Source: Polynucleobacter sp. HIN11
Lineage (GTDB): Bacteria > Pseudomonadota > Gammaproteobacteria > Burkholderiales > Burkholderiaceae
Assembly (NCBI RefSeq): GCF_030297675.1
Contig: NZ_AP028142.1
Coordinates: 1,116,001-1,180,000 of the forward strand
Direction: 5' to 3'
Length of the DNA stretch: 64,000 bases
Part shown: positions 40,081 through 47,940 of the stretch, piece by piece
How the letters are laid out: each line of letters opens with the position of its first letter
How positions within the stretch are numbered: position 1 is the first letter of the stretch
Notes under the pieces: model-generated
Told to the model about the DNA's origin: nothing
What the model saw: the letters and a program-made list of their open reading frames with translations, nothing else
The model's database searches: none
Made by a program: the position numbers and the translations under genes

Positions 40081-40830
40081 TCACGCTCGACAGATTGCTA
40101 AAAACTCCTTGGCATCTAACGACGCACCACCAACCAACGCCCCATCAATATCGGGCATGGCAAAAAGCTCCGTGGCGTTATCGGCACGGACACTGCCCCC
40201 ATAAATAATCCCAATATGAGAGGCCACATCATCATCAAACTCAGCCAGTTGCAAACGAATCGCCCGGTGCATATCTTGGGCCATTTGCGCACTGGCAACT
40301 TTACCTGTACCAATTGCCCAAATCGGTTCGTACGCAATCAAGCAATCCACCAATCGATCCTGCAGGGTGCTCACCTGACTGGCAACCTGTCGCCTCACCA
40401 CCTCGACCGCACGCCCAGAATTTCGTTCATCGGCTGTTTCACCAACACAAATGATTGGGGTCAGCTCATGATCTAAAGCCTGCTCTGCCTTAAGGGCAAT
40501 GCTCTCATTGGCCTCGCCATACTGCATGCGACGCTCCGAGTGACCGACGATCACAAAGCGAACGCCCATCTCTTGCAACATGCTCGCACTCACCTCACCT
40601 GTATACGGACCGGATGCATAGGCCGATACATCTTGCGCACCCAACTGAAGTTGCGAACTTCCCAAATAGCTGCCACATTCTTGCAAATAGGGAAAGGGTA
40701 TGCAGACACCGAAGCGGCGCCCTGCGGGCATGCCCTGCTGCATCTCTGCAATGACCGTTTGCAACCAATCCCGATTACTACGAACACTGCCATTCATCTT
40801 CCAATTGCCGATGACCGTCAATGCGCGCAT
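40081..40830 (-). CDS. tpiA: Triose-phosphate isomerase
   Basis: TpiA interconverts dihydroxyacetone phosphate and glyceraldehyde 3-phosphate. The 249-residue TIM barrel has the active-site Asn9 and Lys11 in GNWKMNG, the catalytic His in VIVGHSERR and the catalytic Glu in AYEPIWAIGTGK, followed by the phosphate-gripping loop and GGSVRADN. It is 36 bases upstream of secG and ten bases after the oxidoreductase gene. Confidence 0.98.
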   Translation of the reverse strand: MRALTVIGNWKMNGSVRSNRDWLQTVIAEMQQGMPAGRRFGVCIPFPYLQECGSYLGSSQLQLGAQDVSAYASGPYTGEVSASMLQEMGVRFVIVGHSERRMQYGEANESIALKAEQALDHELTPIICVGETADERNSGRAVEVVRRQVASQVSTLQDRLVDCLIAYEPIWAIGTGKVASAQMAQDMHRAIRLQLAEFDDDVASHIGIIYGGSVRADNATELFAMPDIDGALVGGASLDAKEFLAICRA

Positions 40831-40840
40831 AGCAACCCTC

Positions 40841-41839
40841 TTACACCGTTAAAACAATTTTTCCGACATGCTCGCTCGATTCCATCAATCGATGCGCATC
40901 AGCGGCTTGCTCTAAGGAAAATGTTTTATAAATGACTGGCTTTAGTTGACCCGCATTCAGTAAGGGCCACACCGTCTGATACAACTCTTTGGTAATTTGA
41001 TGCTTGAAGGCGACAGGTCTAGGACGCAAGGTCGATCCCGTGATAGTTAAGCGGCGACGCAATATTTGGCCCGTATTGACTTCTGCCTTTGAGCCCCCCA
41101 TGATCGCAATGATCACAATACGACCGTCATCGGCCAAGCAATCAATCTCGCGCTGTAAATAGGTGCCGGTGACCATGTCTAAGATCACATCCACACCTTT
41201 GCCATTGGTAGCCTTCTTGATTTCTTCTACAAAGTCTTGAGTTTTGTAATTGATTGCAAGATCTGCGCCCAATTGCGTGCAGGCCGCACACTTCTCATCG
41301 CTTCCTGCAGTAACAAAAACTCGATGACCGAGTGCTTTGGCAATCAGAATAGCGGTCACACCAATACCACTGGAACCACCTTGCACCAGCAGAGTCTCAC
41401 CTTTACTGAGATGCCCGCGCTGAAAGACATTACTCCATACGGTAAAGAATGTTTCTGGCAAAGACGCTGCCTCAATATCTGAAAAACCTTTTGGATAGGG
41501 CAAACATTGCGCGATTGGAGCAGTGCATAAATCCGCGTATCCGCCACCCTGCACAAGTGCACAGACTTTATCGCCCACCTTCAAACCAAAGGTGTTATCA
41601 GCATGTGCGAGATCACCGCCAATAATCTCCCCAGCCACTTCAAGACCGGGGATATCGGATGCACCTGGAGGAACGGGGTAATGCCCTTTTCGTTGCAAGA
41701 CATCTGGACGATTAATACCGGCTGCCTTCACCCGAATTAAGACCTCGCCAGAACCTACGCTTGGCACAGCAGGATCAGGGCGCTCAGCTTTTACCAACAT
41801 CTCTGGCGCGCCATACTCCCGAATCTCCATTACACGCAT
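40841..41839 (-). CDS. NAD(P)H-quinone oxidoreductase, PIG3-type zinc-independent MDR family
   Basis: The 332-residue medium-chain reductase has the quinone oxidoreductase N-terminal block AAGINRPDVLQRKGHYPVPPG and the nucleotide-binding LVQGGSSGIGVTAILIAKALG. The zinc-ligand set of true alcohol dehydrogenases is missing. Similarity in layout is to human TP53I3 (PIG3) and bacterial homologues, which reduce quinones with NADPH. It lies between pnp and tpiA on the same strand, with short gaps (14 and 10 bases), so may be co-transcribed. Confidence 0.88.
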   Translation of the reverse strand: MRVMEIREYGAPEMLVKAERPDPAVPSVGSGEVLIRVKAAGINRPDVLQRKGHYPVPPGASDIPGLEVAGEIIGGDLAHADNTFGLKVGDKVCALVQGGGYADLCTAPIAQCLPYPKGFSDIEAASLPETFFTVWSNVFQRGHLSKGETLLVQGGSSGIGVTAILIAKALGHRVFVTAGSDEKCAACTQLGADLAINYKTQDFVEEIKKATNGKGVDVILDMVTGTYLQREIDCLADDGRIVIIAIMGGSKAEVNTGQILRRRLTITGSTLRPRPVAFKHQITKELYQTVWPLLNAGQLKPVIYKTFSLEQAADAHRLMESSEHVGKIVLTV

Positions 41840-41853
41840 ACCAATACTCCTAC

Positions 41854-43995
41854 TTAAACGGTCTCGTTGGGACTATCGCTTGCCTGAGTATCTGCTGAAC
41901 CAGACTCCGGGGTTAACAGAGCTTTCATGGATAAACGCAAACGGCCACGCTCATCGGCTGCGAGTAATTTCACACGCACGATCTGACCCTCTTGCAAGAA
42001 GTCTTTGACATCCTTCACGCGCTCCGTTGAGATCTCAGAGATATGTAACAGCCCATCTTTACCCGGAAGGATATTCACGAGGGCGCCAAACTCAAGTAAC
42101 TTCACCACTGGTCCCTCATAGACCTTACCAACTTCAGCTTCAGCCGTGATACCTTCGATCTTGGCTTTCGCTTGCGCCATACCTTCTGCACTGGTTGAGG
42201 CAATCGTGACCGTACCATCATCTTTAATATCAATGCTGCACCCGGTCTCTTTAGTGAGCGCCTGGATCGTTGCGCCGCCCTTACCAATCACTTCACGGAT
42301 CTTGTCTGGATGGATCTTAAAGGTCACCATGCGTGGTGCGTGCTCTGATAGCTCTGTGCGGACAGAACCCATCGCTTCTTGCATTTTGCTCAGAATATGC
42401 AAACGGCCTTCTTGGGCTTGCGCCAACGCAACCTGCATGATTTCTTTGGTAATACCCTGGACCTTAATATCCATCTGCAAGGCAGTAATACCGTTAGCAG
42501 TACCAGCTACCTTAAAGTCCATGTCGCCTAAGTGATCCTCATCACCCAAGATATCGGTTAAGACGGCAAAGCGATTACCATCCAAGATCAGGCCCATGGC
42601 AACACCGGCCACATGGGCCTTGACTGGTACACCGGCATCCATCAGCGCTAAGCAGCCGCCACATACCGAAGCCATTGAAGATGAACCATTGGATTCGGTA
42701 ATCTCAGAGACCAAACGAATGCTGTAGGCAAACTCTTCCATGCTTGGCAATACTGGTACTAAAGCGCGCTTTGCTAAACGGCCGTGACCAATCTCACGAC
42801 GCTTGGGTGTACCAACGCGACCGGTCTCGCCGGTTGCAAATGGAGGCATGTTGTAGTGGAACATAAAGCGATCGCGGTACTCGCCTTCGAGCGCATCAAT
42901 AATTTGCTCATCGCGTGCTGTTCCAAGAGTTGCAACTACTAAGGCTTGCGTCTCGCCACGAGTAAAGAGTGCGGAGCCGTGGGTGCGAGGCAATACACCG
43001 TTGCGAATTTCAATGGGGCGCACGGTTCGAGTATCACGGCCGTCAATGCGTGGCTCACCATTGAGAATTTGGCTACGTACGATCTTTGCTTCGATCTCGA
43101 ACAAGAGATTACCAACCTCTACTTCATCCACTTCACCGTCAGCGGCCAACTGGGTCATGACATTTGCAACCACTTCTTTAATCTTGGTGGAGCGAGCTTG
43201 CTTTTGACGAATTTGATACGCATCCCGCAATGGGCCCTCTGCCAAACTTTGTAACTTGGCGATCAAAGCTTCGTTCTTGGGTGCTGGTTTCCAATCCCAC
43301 TCGGGCTTACCGGCATCACGCACCAGCTCCTGAATCGCATTGATCGCGATTTGTGACTGCTCGTGTCCATACACAACAGCACCTAGCATGACGGCTTCAG
43401 ATAGCTGTTGGGCCTCGGATTCCACCATCAATACTGCCGCTTGGGTGCCGGCTACGATCAAATCGAGTTCGCTCGTCGCTTGCTCGCTACGATTGGGGTT
43501 GAGTAAGTACTGGCCATCACGATAACCAACGCGCGCCGCACCCATGGGGCCATTAAATGGAATACCCGAAATTGCCAGGGCTGCAGATGATGCAATTAAA
43601 GCTGGAATATCAGCTGGCACATCAGGATTAATCGACATCACATGTACGACCACCTGGACTTCGTTATAAAAGCCTTCTGGGAATAATGGGCGAATTGGAC
43701 GATCAATCAGACGAGAAATTAAGGTCTCGCCTTCGGAAGGACGTCCCTCGCGACGAAAGAATCCCCCAGGAATCTTGCCAGCAGAATAGGTCTTCTCAAT
43801 GTAGTCAACGGTTAAGGGGAAAAAGTCTTGGCCCTCTTTCGCTGTTTTAGCACCGACTACCGTGGCGAGCACCACAGTGTCATCCATATTGAGGAGTACA
43901 GCACCACTGGATTGGCGAGCAATCTCACCGGTTTCCATGGTGACGGTGTGTTGGCCCCATTGAAACGTTTTTACAACTTTATGAAACATTGACAT
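41854..43995 (-). CDS. pnp: Polyribonucleotide nucleotidyltransferase (PNPase)
   Basis: PNPase degrades RNA phosphorolytically from the 3' end and is a degradosome component in many bacteria. The 713-residue protein has two RNase PH domains (about 10-220 and 310-540), the second with IRNGVLPRTHGSALFTRGET and GSSSMASVCGGCLALMDAG, then a KH domain (IREVIGKGGATIQ) and an S1 domain (GKVYEGPVVKLLEFGALVNI). The ATG at 43995 has GGAG at good spacing; the frame is open further upstream without support. The 225-base gap to rpsO holds several hairpins that may mediate autoregulation, as known for E. coli pnp. Confidence 0.98.
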   Translation of the reverse strand: MSMFHKVVKTFQWGQHTVTMETGEIARQSSGAVLLNMDDTVVLATVVGAKTAKEGQDFFPLTVDYIEKTYSAGKIPGGFFRREGRPSEGETLISRLIDRPIRPLFPEGFYNEVQVVVHVMSINPDVPADIPALIASSAALAISGIPFNGPMGAARVGYRDGQYLLNPNRSEQATSELDLIVAGTQAAVLMVESEAQQLSEAVMLGAVVYGHEQSQIAINAIQELVRDAGKPEWDWKPAPKNEALIAKLQSLAEGPLRDAYQIRQKQARSTKIKEVVANVMTQLAADGEVDEVEVGNLLFEIEAKIVRSQILNGEPRIDGRDTRTVRPIEIRNGVLPRTHGSALFTRGETQALVVATLGTARDEQIIDALEGEYRDRFMFHYNMPPFATGETGRVGTPKRREIGHGRLAKRALVPVLPSMEEFAYSIRLVSEITESNGSSSMASVCGGCLALMDAGVPVKAHVAGVAMGLILDGNRFAVLTDILGDEDHLGDMDFKVAGTANGITALQMDIKVQGITKEIMQVALAQAQEGRLHILSKMQEAMGSVRTELSEHAPRMVTFKIHPDKIREVIGKGGATIQALTKETGCSIDIKDDGTVTIASTSAEGMAQAKAKIEGITAEAEVGKVYEGPVVKLLEFGALVNILPGKDGLLHISEISTERVKDVKDFLQEGQIVRVKLLAADERGRLRLSMKALLTPESGSADTQASDSPNETV

Positions 43996-44017
43996 CTTTT
44001 TTTCTCCAAACATACGC

Positions 44018-44121
44018 ACCGCGGATCCACAGCGCCGCGGTATCACTGGAGTGATTGTTTGATGAACCCAAGTGGGATGCCATTCCAGTGCGCCTCTTTT
44101 AAGAAGAAACGCATTGGAATG
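44018..44121 (-). promoter_or_regulatory. Cluster of stem-loops in the pnp leader
   Basis: Three inverted repeats lie upstream of pnp. In transcript order they are: 44110-44121 with 44081-44092 (11 of 12 pairs, 17-base loop); 44051-44055 with 44042-44046 (5 pairs, TCCA loop); and 44035-44041 with 44018-44024 (ACCGCGG, 7 GC-rich pairs, 10-base loop). In E. coli, RNase III cuts a leader hairpin of pnp and PNPase then represses its own mRNA. A similar role here is inferred from position. Confidence 0.5.
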
Positions 44122-44160
44122 ACACGATCCCTAGAAGCCGGTCATCTTGAACCACTCAAA

Positions 44161-44191
44161 GTAGAGCCTTGCCGGTTTGGCAACACCCTAC
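44161..44191 (-). terminator. Possible hairpin terminator after rpsO
   Basis: GTAG and CTAC flank TTGCC-loop-GGCAA about 30 bases after the rpsO stop, giving an interrupted stem. Only a short TTT follows on the minus strand, so termination would be partial, allowing some read-through into pnp. Confidence 0.3.
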
Positions 44192-44220
44192 TTCATTGCA
44201 ATGCTGACAAAAACAAGAAA

Positions 44221-44490
44221 TTACTTACGTAAACCTAGTTTGTCGATCAGCGCGCGATAACGGTCCAGATCCTTGCTCTTGAGGTAATCCAAGAGACGGC
44301 GACGGCGCGAGACCATCTTCAACAAGCCACGACGGCTGTGATGATCTTTTGCGTTTGCCTTGAAATGGGGGGTAAGTTCATTGATACGAGCAGTTAATAA
44401 CGCCACCTGAACTTCGGGGCTACCCGTATCGTTTGCGCCACGCGCGTTTTGTTTGACGATTTCCGCCTTATTAATGTCTGCAACTGCCAT
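44221..44490 (-). CDS. rpsO: 30S ribosomal protein S15
   Basis: S15 binds 16S rRNA helix 22 early in small-subunit assembly. The 89-residue protein has the typical blocks NDTGSPEVQVALLTARI, HFKANAKDHHSRRGLLKMV and RRRRLLDYLK. The ATG at 44490 is chosen over the one at 44496 because GGAG is seven bases before it. It is directly upstream of pnp, a nearly universal pair. Confidence 0.98.
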   Translation of the reverse strand: MAVADINKAEIVKQNARGANDTGSPEVQVALLTARINELTPHFKANAKDHHSRRGLLKMVSRRRRLLDYLKSKDLDRYRALIDKLGLRK

Positions 44491-44548
44491 CTTCATACTC
44501 CATACGTGCGGACACTCAAGCTTGCACCTGATATGCCGTGTTAATAAA

Positions 44549-44616
44549 AAGCTTTATAAATCAAAGCTTCAGCATTCTAACAGACCGCACCCTCCGATTG
44601 TGGGCAAAGCGGTCTG
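44549..44616 (-). terminator. Two tandem hairpins between leuA and rpsO
   Basis: Downstream of leuA the minus strand first forms CAGACCGC/GCGGTCTG (44609-44616 with 44581-44588, 8 perfect pairs, 20-base loop). It then forms AAGCTTT/AAAGCTT (44563-44569 with 44549-44555, 7-base loop) followed by a T-rich TTTTATT. The second has terminator geometry but a weak AT-rich stem. A promoter for rpsO must also lie in this 163-base gap; TAGAAT (44575-44580, between the hairpins) is a possible -10 without a good -35. Confidence 0.4.
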
Positions 44617-44653
44617 ATAGTTAATAAAGTTATATAAATCAATAACTTATGAT

Positions 44654-46201
44654 TTAAGGTGCCATCTGGGCATTGAGCTTAATCGCGCTGGGGTCGTGCA
44701 ATTTGTTCAATGCCGCTAAATAGGCCTTGGCCGAGGCAGCAATAATGTCGGGGTCCATACCTACTCCATTCACAATACGACCCCCTTTAGAGAGCCGAAC
44801 AGTAACCTCCCCCTGCGACTCGGTTCCTGAAGTAATGGCATTGACTGAGTAGAGCAAGAGTTCAGCGCCGCTTTGTACTTTGTTCTCAATCGCATGCAAG
44901 GTGGCATCAACCGGGCCATTACCCTCCGCCTCCGAATGCACATCATGACCACCCATCTTGAACACCACCTTCGCCGATGGCTTTTCACCGGTCTCAGAAT
45001 GTTGGTTCAAGGAAATGAAACTGAAGTGCTCATTCTGATCAGCCACTGAAGAGTCTGACATTAAAGAAATAATGTCTTCATCAAAAATCTCGGCCTTTTG
45101 ATCGGCCAAAGCCTTAAAGCGGGCGAAGGCATCATTGAGCTCACTCTCCGACTCCAACACAATCCCCAACTCGGCAATGCGTTGCTTAAAGGCATTCCGG
45201 CCGGATAACTTACCAAGCACGATGCGATTGGTTGCCCAGCCCACATCTTCAGCCCGCATGATCTCGTAGGTATCGCGTGCCTTCAATACACCATCCTGAT
45301 GAATACCTGATGCATGGGCAAAGGCATTGGCGCCAACCACTGCTTTATTCGGTTGCACCACAAAGCCCGTGATTTGCGAGACCAATTTAGAGGCTGGCAC
45401 GATCTGCTTCGTATCAATGCCCACATCCAACTGAAAGAAATCCTTCCGAGTTCGTACCGCCATGACAATTTCTTCTAAGGACGTATTGCCCGCGCGCTCG
45501 CCAAGACCATTAATCGTGCACTCCACCTGGCGGGCGCCGCCAATATGCACACCAGCTAAGGAGTTGGCCACGCCCATCCCTAAATCGTTATGGCAATGCA
45601 CGGACCAGATGGCTTTGTCTGAGTTCGGAATCCGAGTGCGCAAGGTTTTAATGAACTCGCCATAGAGTTCAGGAACGGCATAACCAACCGTATCAGGAAC
45701 ATTAATGGTGCTCGCACCCTCAGCAATCACTGCCTCCAAGACCCGGCACAAGAAGTCCATATCCGAGCGGTAGCCATCCTCGGGAGAGAACTCAATATCA
45801 CCTGCCAAGTTTCTGGCAAAGCGGATAGACTTTTTAGCCTGCTCATACACCTGCTCCGGGGTCATGCGCAATTTCTTTTCCATGTGCAAGGCGCTGGTTG
45901 CCAAGAACACATGAATACGTTTTGCATTGGCTGCCTTGAGGGCATCTGAAGCGCGAGTGATATCAGTCTCATTGGCACGCGCGAGTGAGCACACCACCGA
46001 GTCTTTCACGGCTGCAGCAACCGCAGAGATAGCCGCAAAGTCGCCTTCAGAGCTAGCTGCAAAACCGGCTTCAATCACATCGACCCGTAAGCGCTCGAGT
46101 TGACGGGCAATCCGTACCTTTTCATCTCGGGTCATGGATGCGCCAGGTGACTGTTCACCATCGCGCAAGGTGGTATCAAAAATAATTAATCGGTCACTCA
46201 T
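44654..46201 (-). CDS. leuA: 2-isopropylmalate synthase
   Basis: LeuA condenses acetyl-CoA with 2-oxoisovalerate, the committed step of leucine synthesis. The 515-residue protein has the catalytic TIM barrel with FDTTLRDGEQSPGASM, the metal-binding His pair in WSVHCHNDLGMGVANS and ASGIHQDGVLK, a linker, and a C-terminal regulatory domain (about 390-515) that binds leucine for feedback inhibition. Two ATGs are possible (46204, 46201); the second has AGGA seven bases upstream. A leucine-codon leader and attenuator precede it. Confidence 0.97.
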   Translation of the reverse strand: MSDRLIIFDTTLRDGEQSPGASMTRDEKVRIARQLERLRVDVIEAGFAASSEGDFAAISAVAAAVKDSVVCSLARANETDITRASDALKAANAKRIHVFLATSALHMEKKLRMTPEQVYEQAKKSIRFARNLAGDIEFSPEDGYRSDMDFLCRVLEAVIAEGASTINVPDTVGYAVPELYGEFIKTLRTRIPNSDKAIWSVHCHNDLGMGVANSLAGVHIGGARQVECTINGLGERAGNTSLEEIVMAVRTRKDFFQLDVGIDTKQIVPASKLVSQITGFVVQPNKAVVGANAFAHASGIHQDGVLKARDTYEIMRAEDVGWATNRIVLGKLSGRNAFKQRIAELGIVLESESELNDAFARFKALADQKAEIFDEDIISLMSDSSVADQNEHFSFISLNQHSETGEKPSAKVVFKMGGHDVHSEAEGNGPVDATLHAIENKVQSGAELLLYSVNAITSGTESQGEVTVRLSKGGRIVNGVGMDPDIIAASAKAYLAALNKLHDPSAIKLNAQMAP

Positions 46202-46239
46202 CATCTATTCCTTGTCTAAACATCCAATACTGGTTTTCT

Positions 46240-46269
46240 AAAACAAAAACCCCAGCGGTTTAGCTGGGG
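46240..46269 (-). terminator. leuA attenuator: rho-independent terminator in the leader
   Basis: On the minus strand CCCCAGC, a six-base loop (TAAACC) and GCTGGGG form a perfect GC-rich stem followed immediately by TTTTTGTTTT. It lies between the leucine leader peptide and leuA, 38 bases before the leuA start. A GGGGC in the last leader codons can pair with the GCCCC of the first stem arm and so act as an antiterminator when the ribosome stalls on Leu codons. Confidence 0.85.
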
Positions 46270-46303
46270 CTGGTTTGCGAACTTAGTGCCTTACTTCATG
46301 TGT

Positions 46304-46375
46304 CTAAGCGCGACCCGCCCCGAGCCGAAGGCCCAGTGCTAGAAGAAGTAGAAGCGCATTGAATTGATTCATCAT
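46304..46375 (-). CDS. leuL: leuA leader peptide (leucine attenuation)
   Basis: A 23-codon reading frame starts at paired ATGs (46375 and 46372) and ends with TAG at 46304-46306. It encodes MMNQFNALLLLLALGLRLGA then GRA, with eight Leu in 23 residues, five of them consecutive (codons CTT, CTA, CTT, CTT, CTA). A strong terminator hairpin follows 35 bases after the stop and then leuA. This is the classic layout of ribosome-mediated attenuation: with scarce charged tRNA-Leu the ribosome stalls and the terminator cannot form. There is no obvious ribosome binding site; TATAGT at 46382-46387 would start transcription close to the ATG, so the peptide may be leaderless. Confidence 0.85.
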   Translation of the reverse strand: MMNQFNALLLLLALGLRLGAGRA

Positions 46376-46393
46376 GGAAATACTATACCCCAT

Positions 46394-47269
46394 TTACTCA
46401 GACTTGGCTGCAACTGTGGTTTCTCCACCAATCCTGCGCCCCATCGCTCGTTCCCATAACCATAAAACGTAGCCAGAAAGGGAATAAACCACAAATAGGC
46501 CAAATAGAGTTAAGGGTGGGTTCGATGAAATCAAGACAAAACCGAGGATTAAAAGCACCATCACCCAAAACGGTACTCGATACCGAATATCCAAGGCTTT
46601 GCCACTGTAAAAACGGGCATTCGAGACCATGGTGAGTCCTGCATAAATCGTAATGAAGAAGGTTACTAACGGAATCGCAGAGTCCTTGACTGGTATCTTG
46701 TTATCGTCCGCCAACCAAATAAAACCGGCCAAGAGCGCTGCAGCCGCTGGACTTGGCAAGCCCTGGAAAAACTTTTTATCCACCACACCAATATTGGCAT
46801 TAAAGCGGGCTAAGCGCAGTGCTGCGCCGGCACAATAGGTAAATGCTGCTAACCAGCCCCACTTACCAAGATCTTTTAAGACCCACTCGTACGCCACTAA
46901 GGCTGGGGCCACACCGAATGAGACCATATCAGCCAAAGAATCATACTGCTCACCAAACGCGCTTTGGGTGTTGGTCATTCGCGCGATTCGGCCATCCATG
47001 CCATCAAGCACCAGCGAAGCAAAGACAGCAATCGCTGCAACCTCAAAGCGATGGTTCATAGCGTTCACAATCGCAAAGAACCCGCAGAACAATGCCGCCG
47101 TCGTAAATAAATTGGGTAATAAATAAATGCCTTTGCTACGTGGACGCGGTGGCTCGACGACGAGATCATCCTCCGTCAAATCCTCCACAGAATCCCATTC
47201 CTCGCGTCGCGTATTTTTACTCCGCAGAAAACGAGAACGGTCCGGACGGAACTTGCGGCGTGGGGTCAT
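46394..47269 (-). CDS. pssA: CDP-diacylglycerol--serine O-phosphatidyltransferase
   Basis: PssA makes phosphatidylserine, the precursor of phosphatidylethanolamine, at the inner membrane. The 291-residue protein has the CDP-alcohol phosphotransferase signature DGMDGRIARMTNTQSAFGEQ followed by YDSLADMVSFG, with all the Asp residues present, and about six or more membrane helices. The first 45 residues are hydrophilic and Arg-rich. It lies three bases after psd, so the two consecutive pathway steps are encoded together. Confidence 0.95.
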   Translation of the reverse strand: MTPRRKFRPDRSRFLRSKNTRREEWDSVEDLTEDDLVVEPPRPRSKGIYLLPNLFTTAALFCGFFAIVNAMNHRFEVAAIAVFASLVLDGMDGRIARMTNTQSAFGEQYDSLADMVSFGVAPALVAYEWVLKDLGKWGWLAAFTYCAGAALRLARFNANIGVVDKKFFQGLPSPAAAALLAGFIWLADDNKIPVKDSAIPLVTFFITIYAGLTMVSNARFYSGKALDIRYRVPFWVMVLLILGFVLISSNPPLTLFGLFVVYSLSGYVLWLWERAMGRRIGGETTVAAKSE

Positions 47270-47272
47270 GAC

Positions 47273-47920
47273 TTAATCTAAACCCGGCAAACGTGCCAGC
47301 GCGGTATTGGTTGCAAAGACTTTCTCGCCAACACTCACTAAGGGCTCGGCCTCCAAAGGTAAATACACATCCACCCGCGATCCGAAGCGGATAAATCCAT
47401 AGCGCTCACCGCGCTTGACGCGATCATTAGCACGGATGTAGCACAAAATGCGTCGCGCAACCAAACCTGCGATTTGCACCAAGGTGACCGTTTTGCCATT
47501 GGCATCAATCACGACCGCATTACGCTCATTCTCCGTCGAGGCCTTATCAATGCTGGCATTAAAGAACTTACCTGGAAAATAGGTGACCTGCTTAACAAGG
47601 CCACTCACGGCACAGCGATTGGAGTGCACATTAAACACATTCATGAACACGCTAATCTTTAAGGCTTCCCGATTGGCATACGGATCATGGGCTTTCTCAA
47701 CCACCACAATGCGGCCATCGGCTGGCGATAAAACAAGATCCTTACCTAAGGGGGCAATTCGTTGTGGATCACGAAAGAACTGCAAGGTGAAGACAAAGAA
47801 TAGCCACAATGGCCATGACCAGAAAAAACCAGCATAGCGATGCACTACAAAAGCTAAGACCCCAATCACAACCAGGTAGAGCCAGCCCTCTTTGGCAATG
47901 ATGGGGTGTGGATACATCAT
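47273..47920 (-). CDS. psd: Phosphatidylserine decarboxylase proenzyme (short form)
   Basis: Psd converts phosphatidylserine to phosphatidylethanolamine. At 215 residues this is the short type found in many alpha- and betaproteobacteria. An N-terminal membrane segment pair (about 15-45) is followed by SPADGRIVVVE. Self-cleavage occurs at the Gly-Ser in RFGSRVDVYLP, where the Ser becomes the pyruvoyl cofactor. It starts 20 bases after ilvC on the same strand. Confidence 0.94.
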   Translation of the reverse strand: MMYPHPIIAKEGWLYLVVIGVLAFVVHRYAGFFWSWPLWLFFVFTLQFFRDPQRIAPLGKDLVLSPADGRIVVVEKAHDPYANREALKISVFMNVFNVHSNRCAVSGLVKQVTYFPGKFFNASIDKASTENERNAVVIDANGKTVTLVQIAGLVARRILCYIRANDRVKRGERYGFIRFGSRVDVYLPLEAEPLVSVGEKVFATNTALARLPGLD

Positions 47921-47940
47921 CGGATGATTACCTTCTGAAC

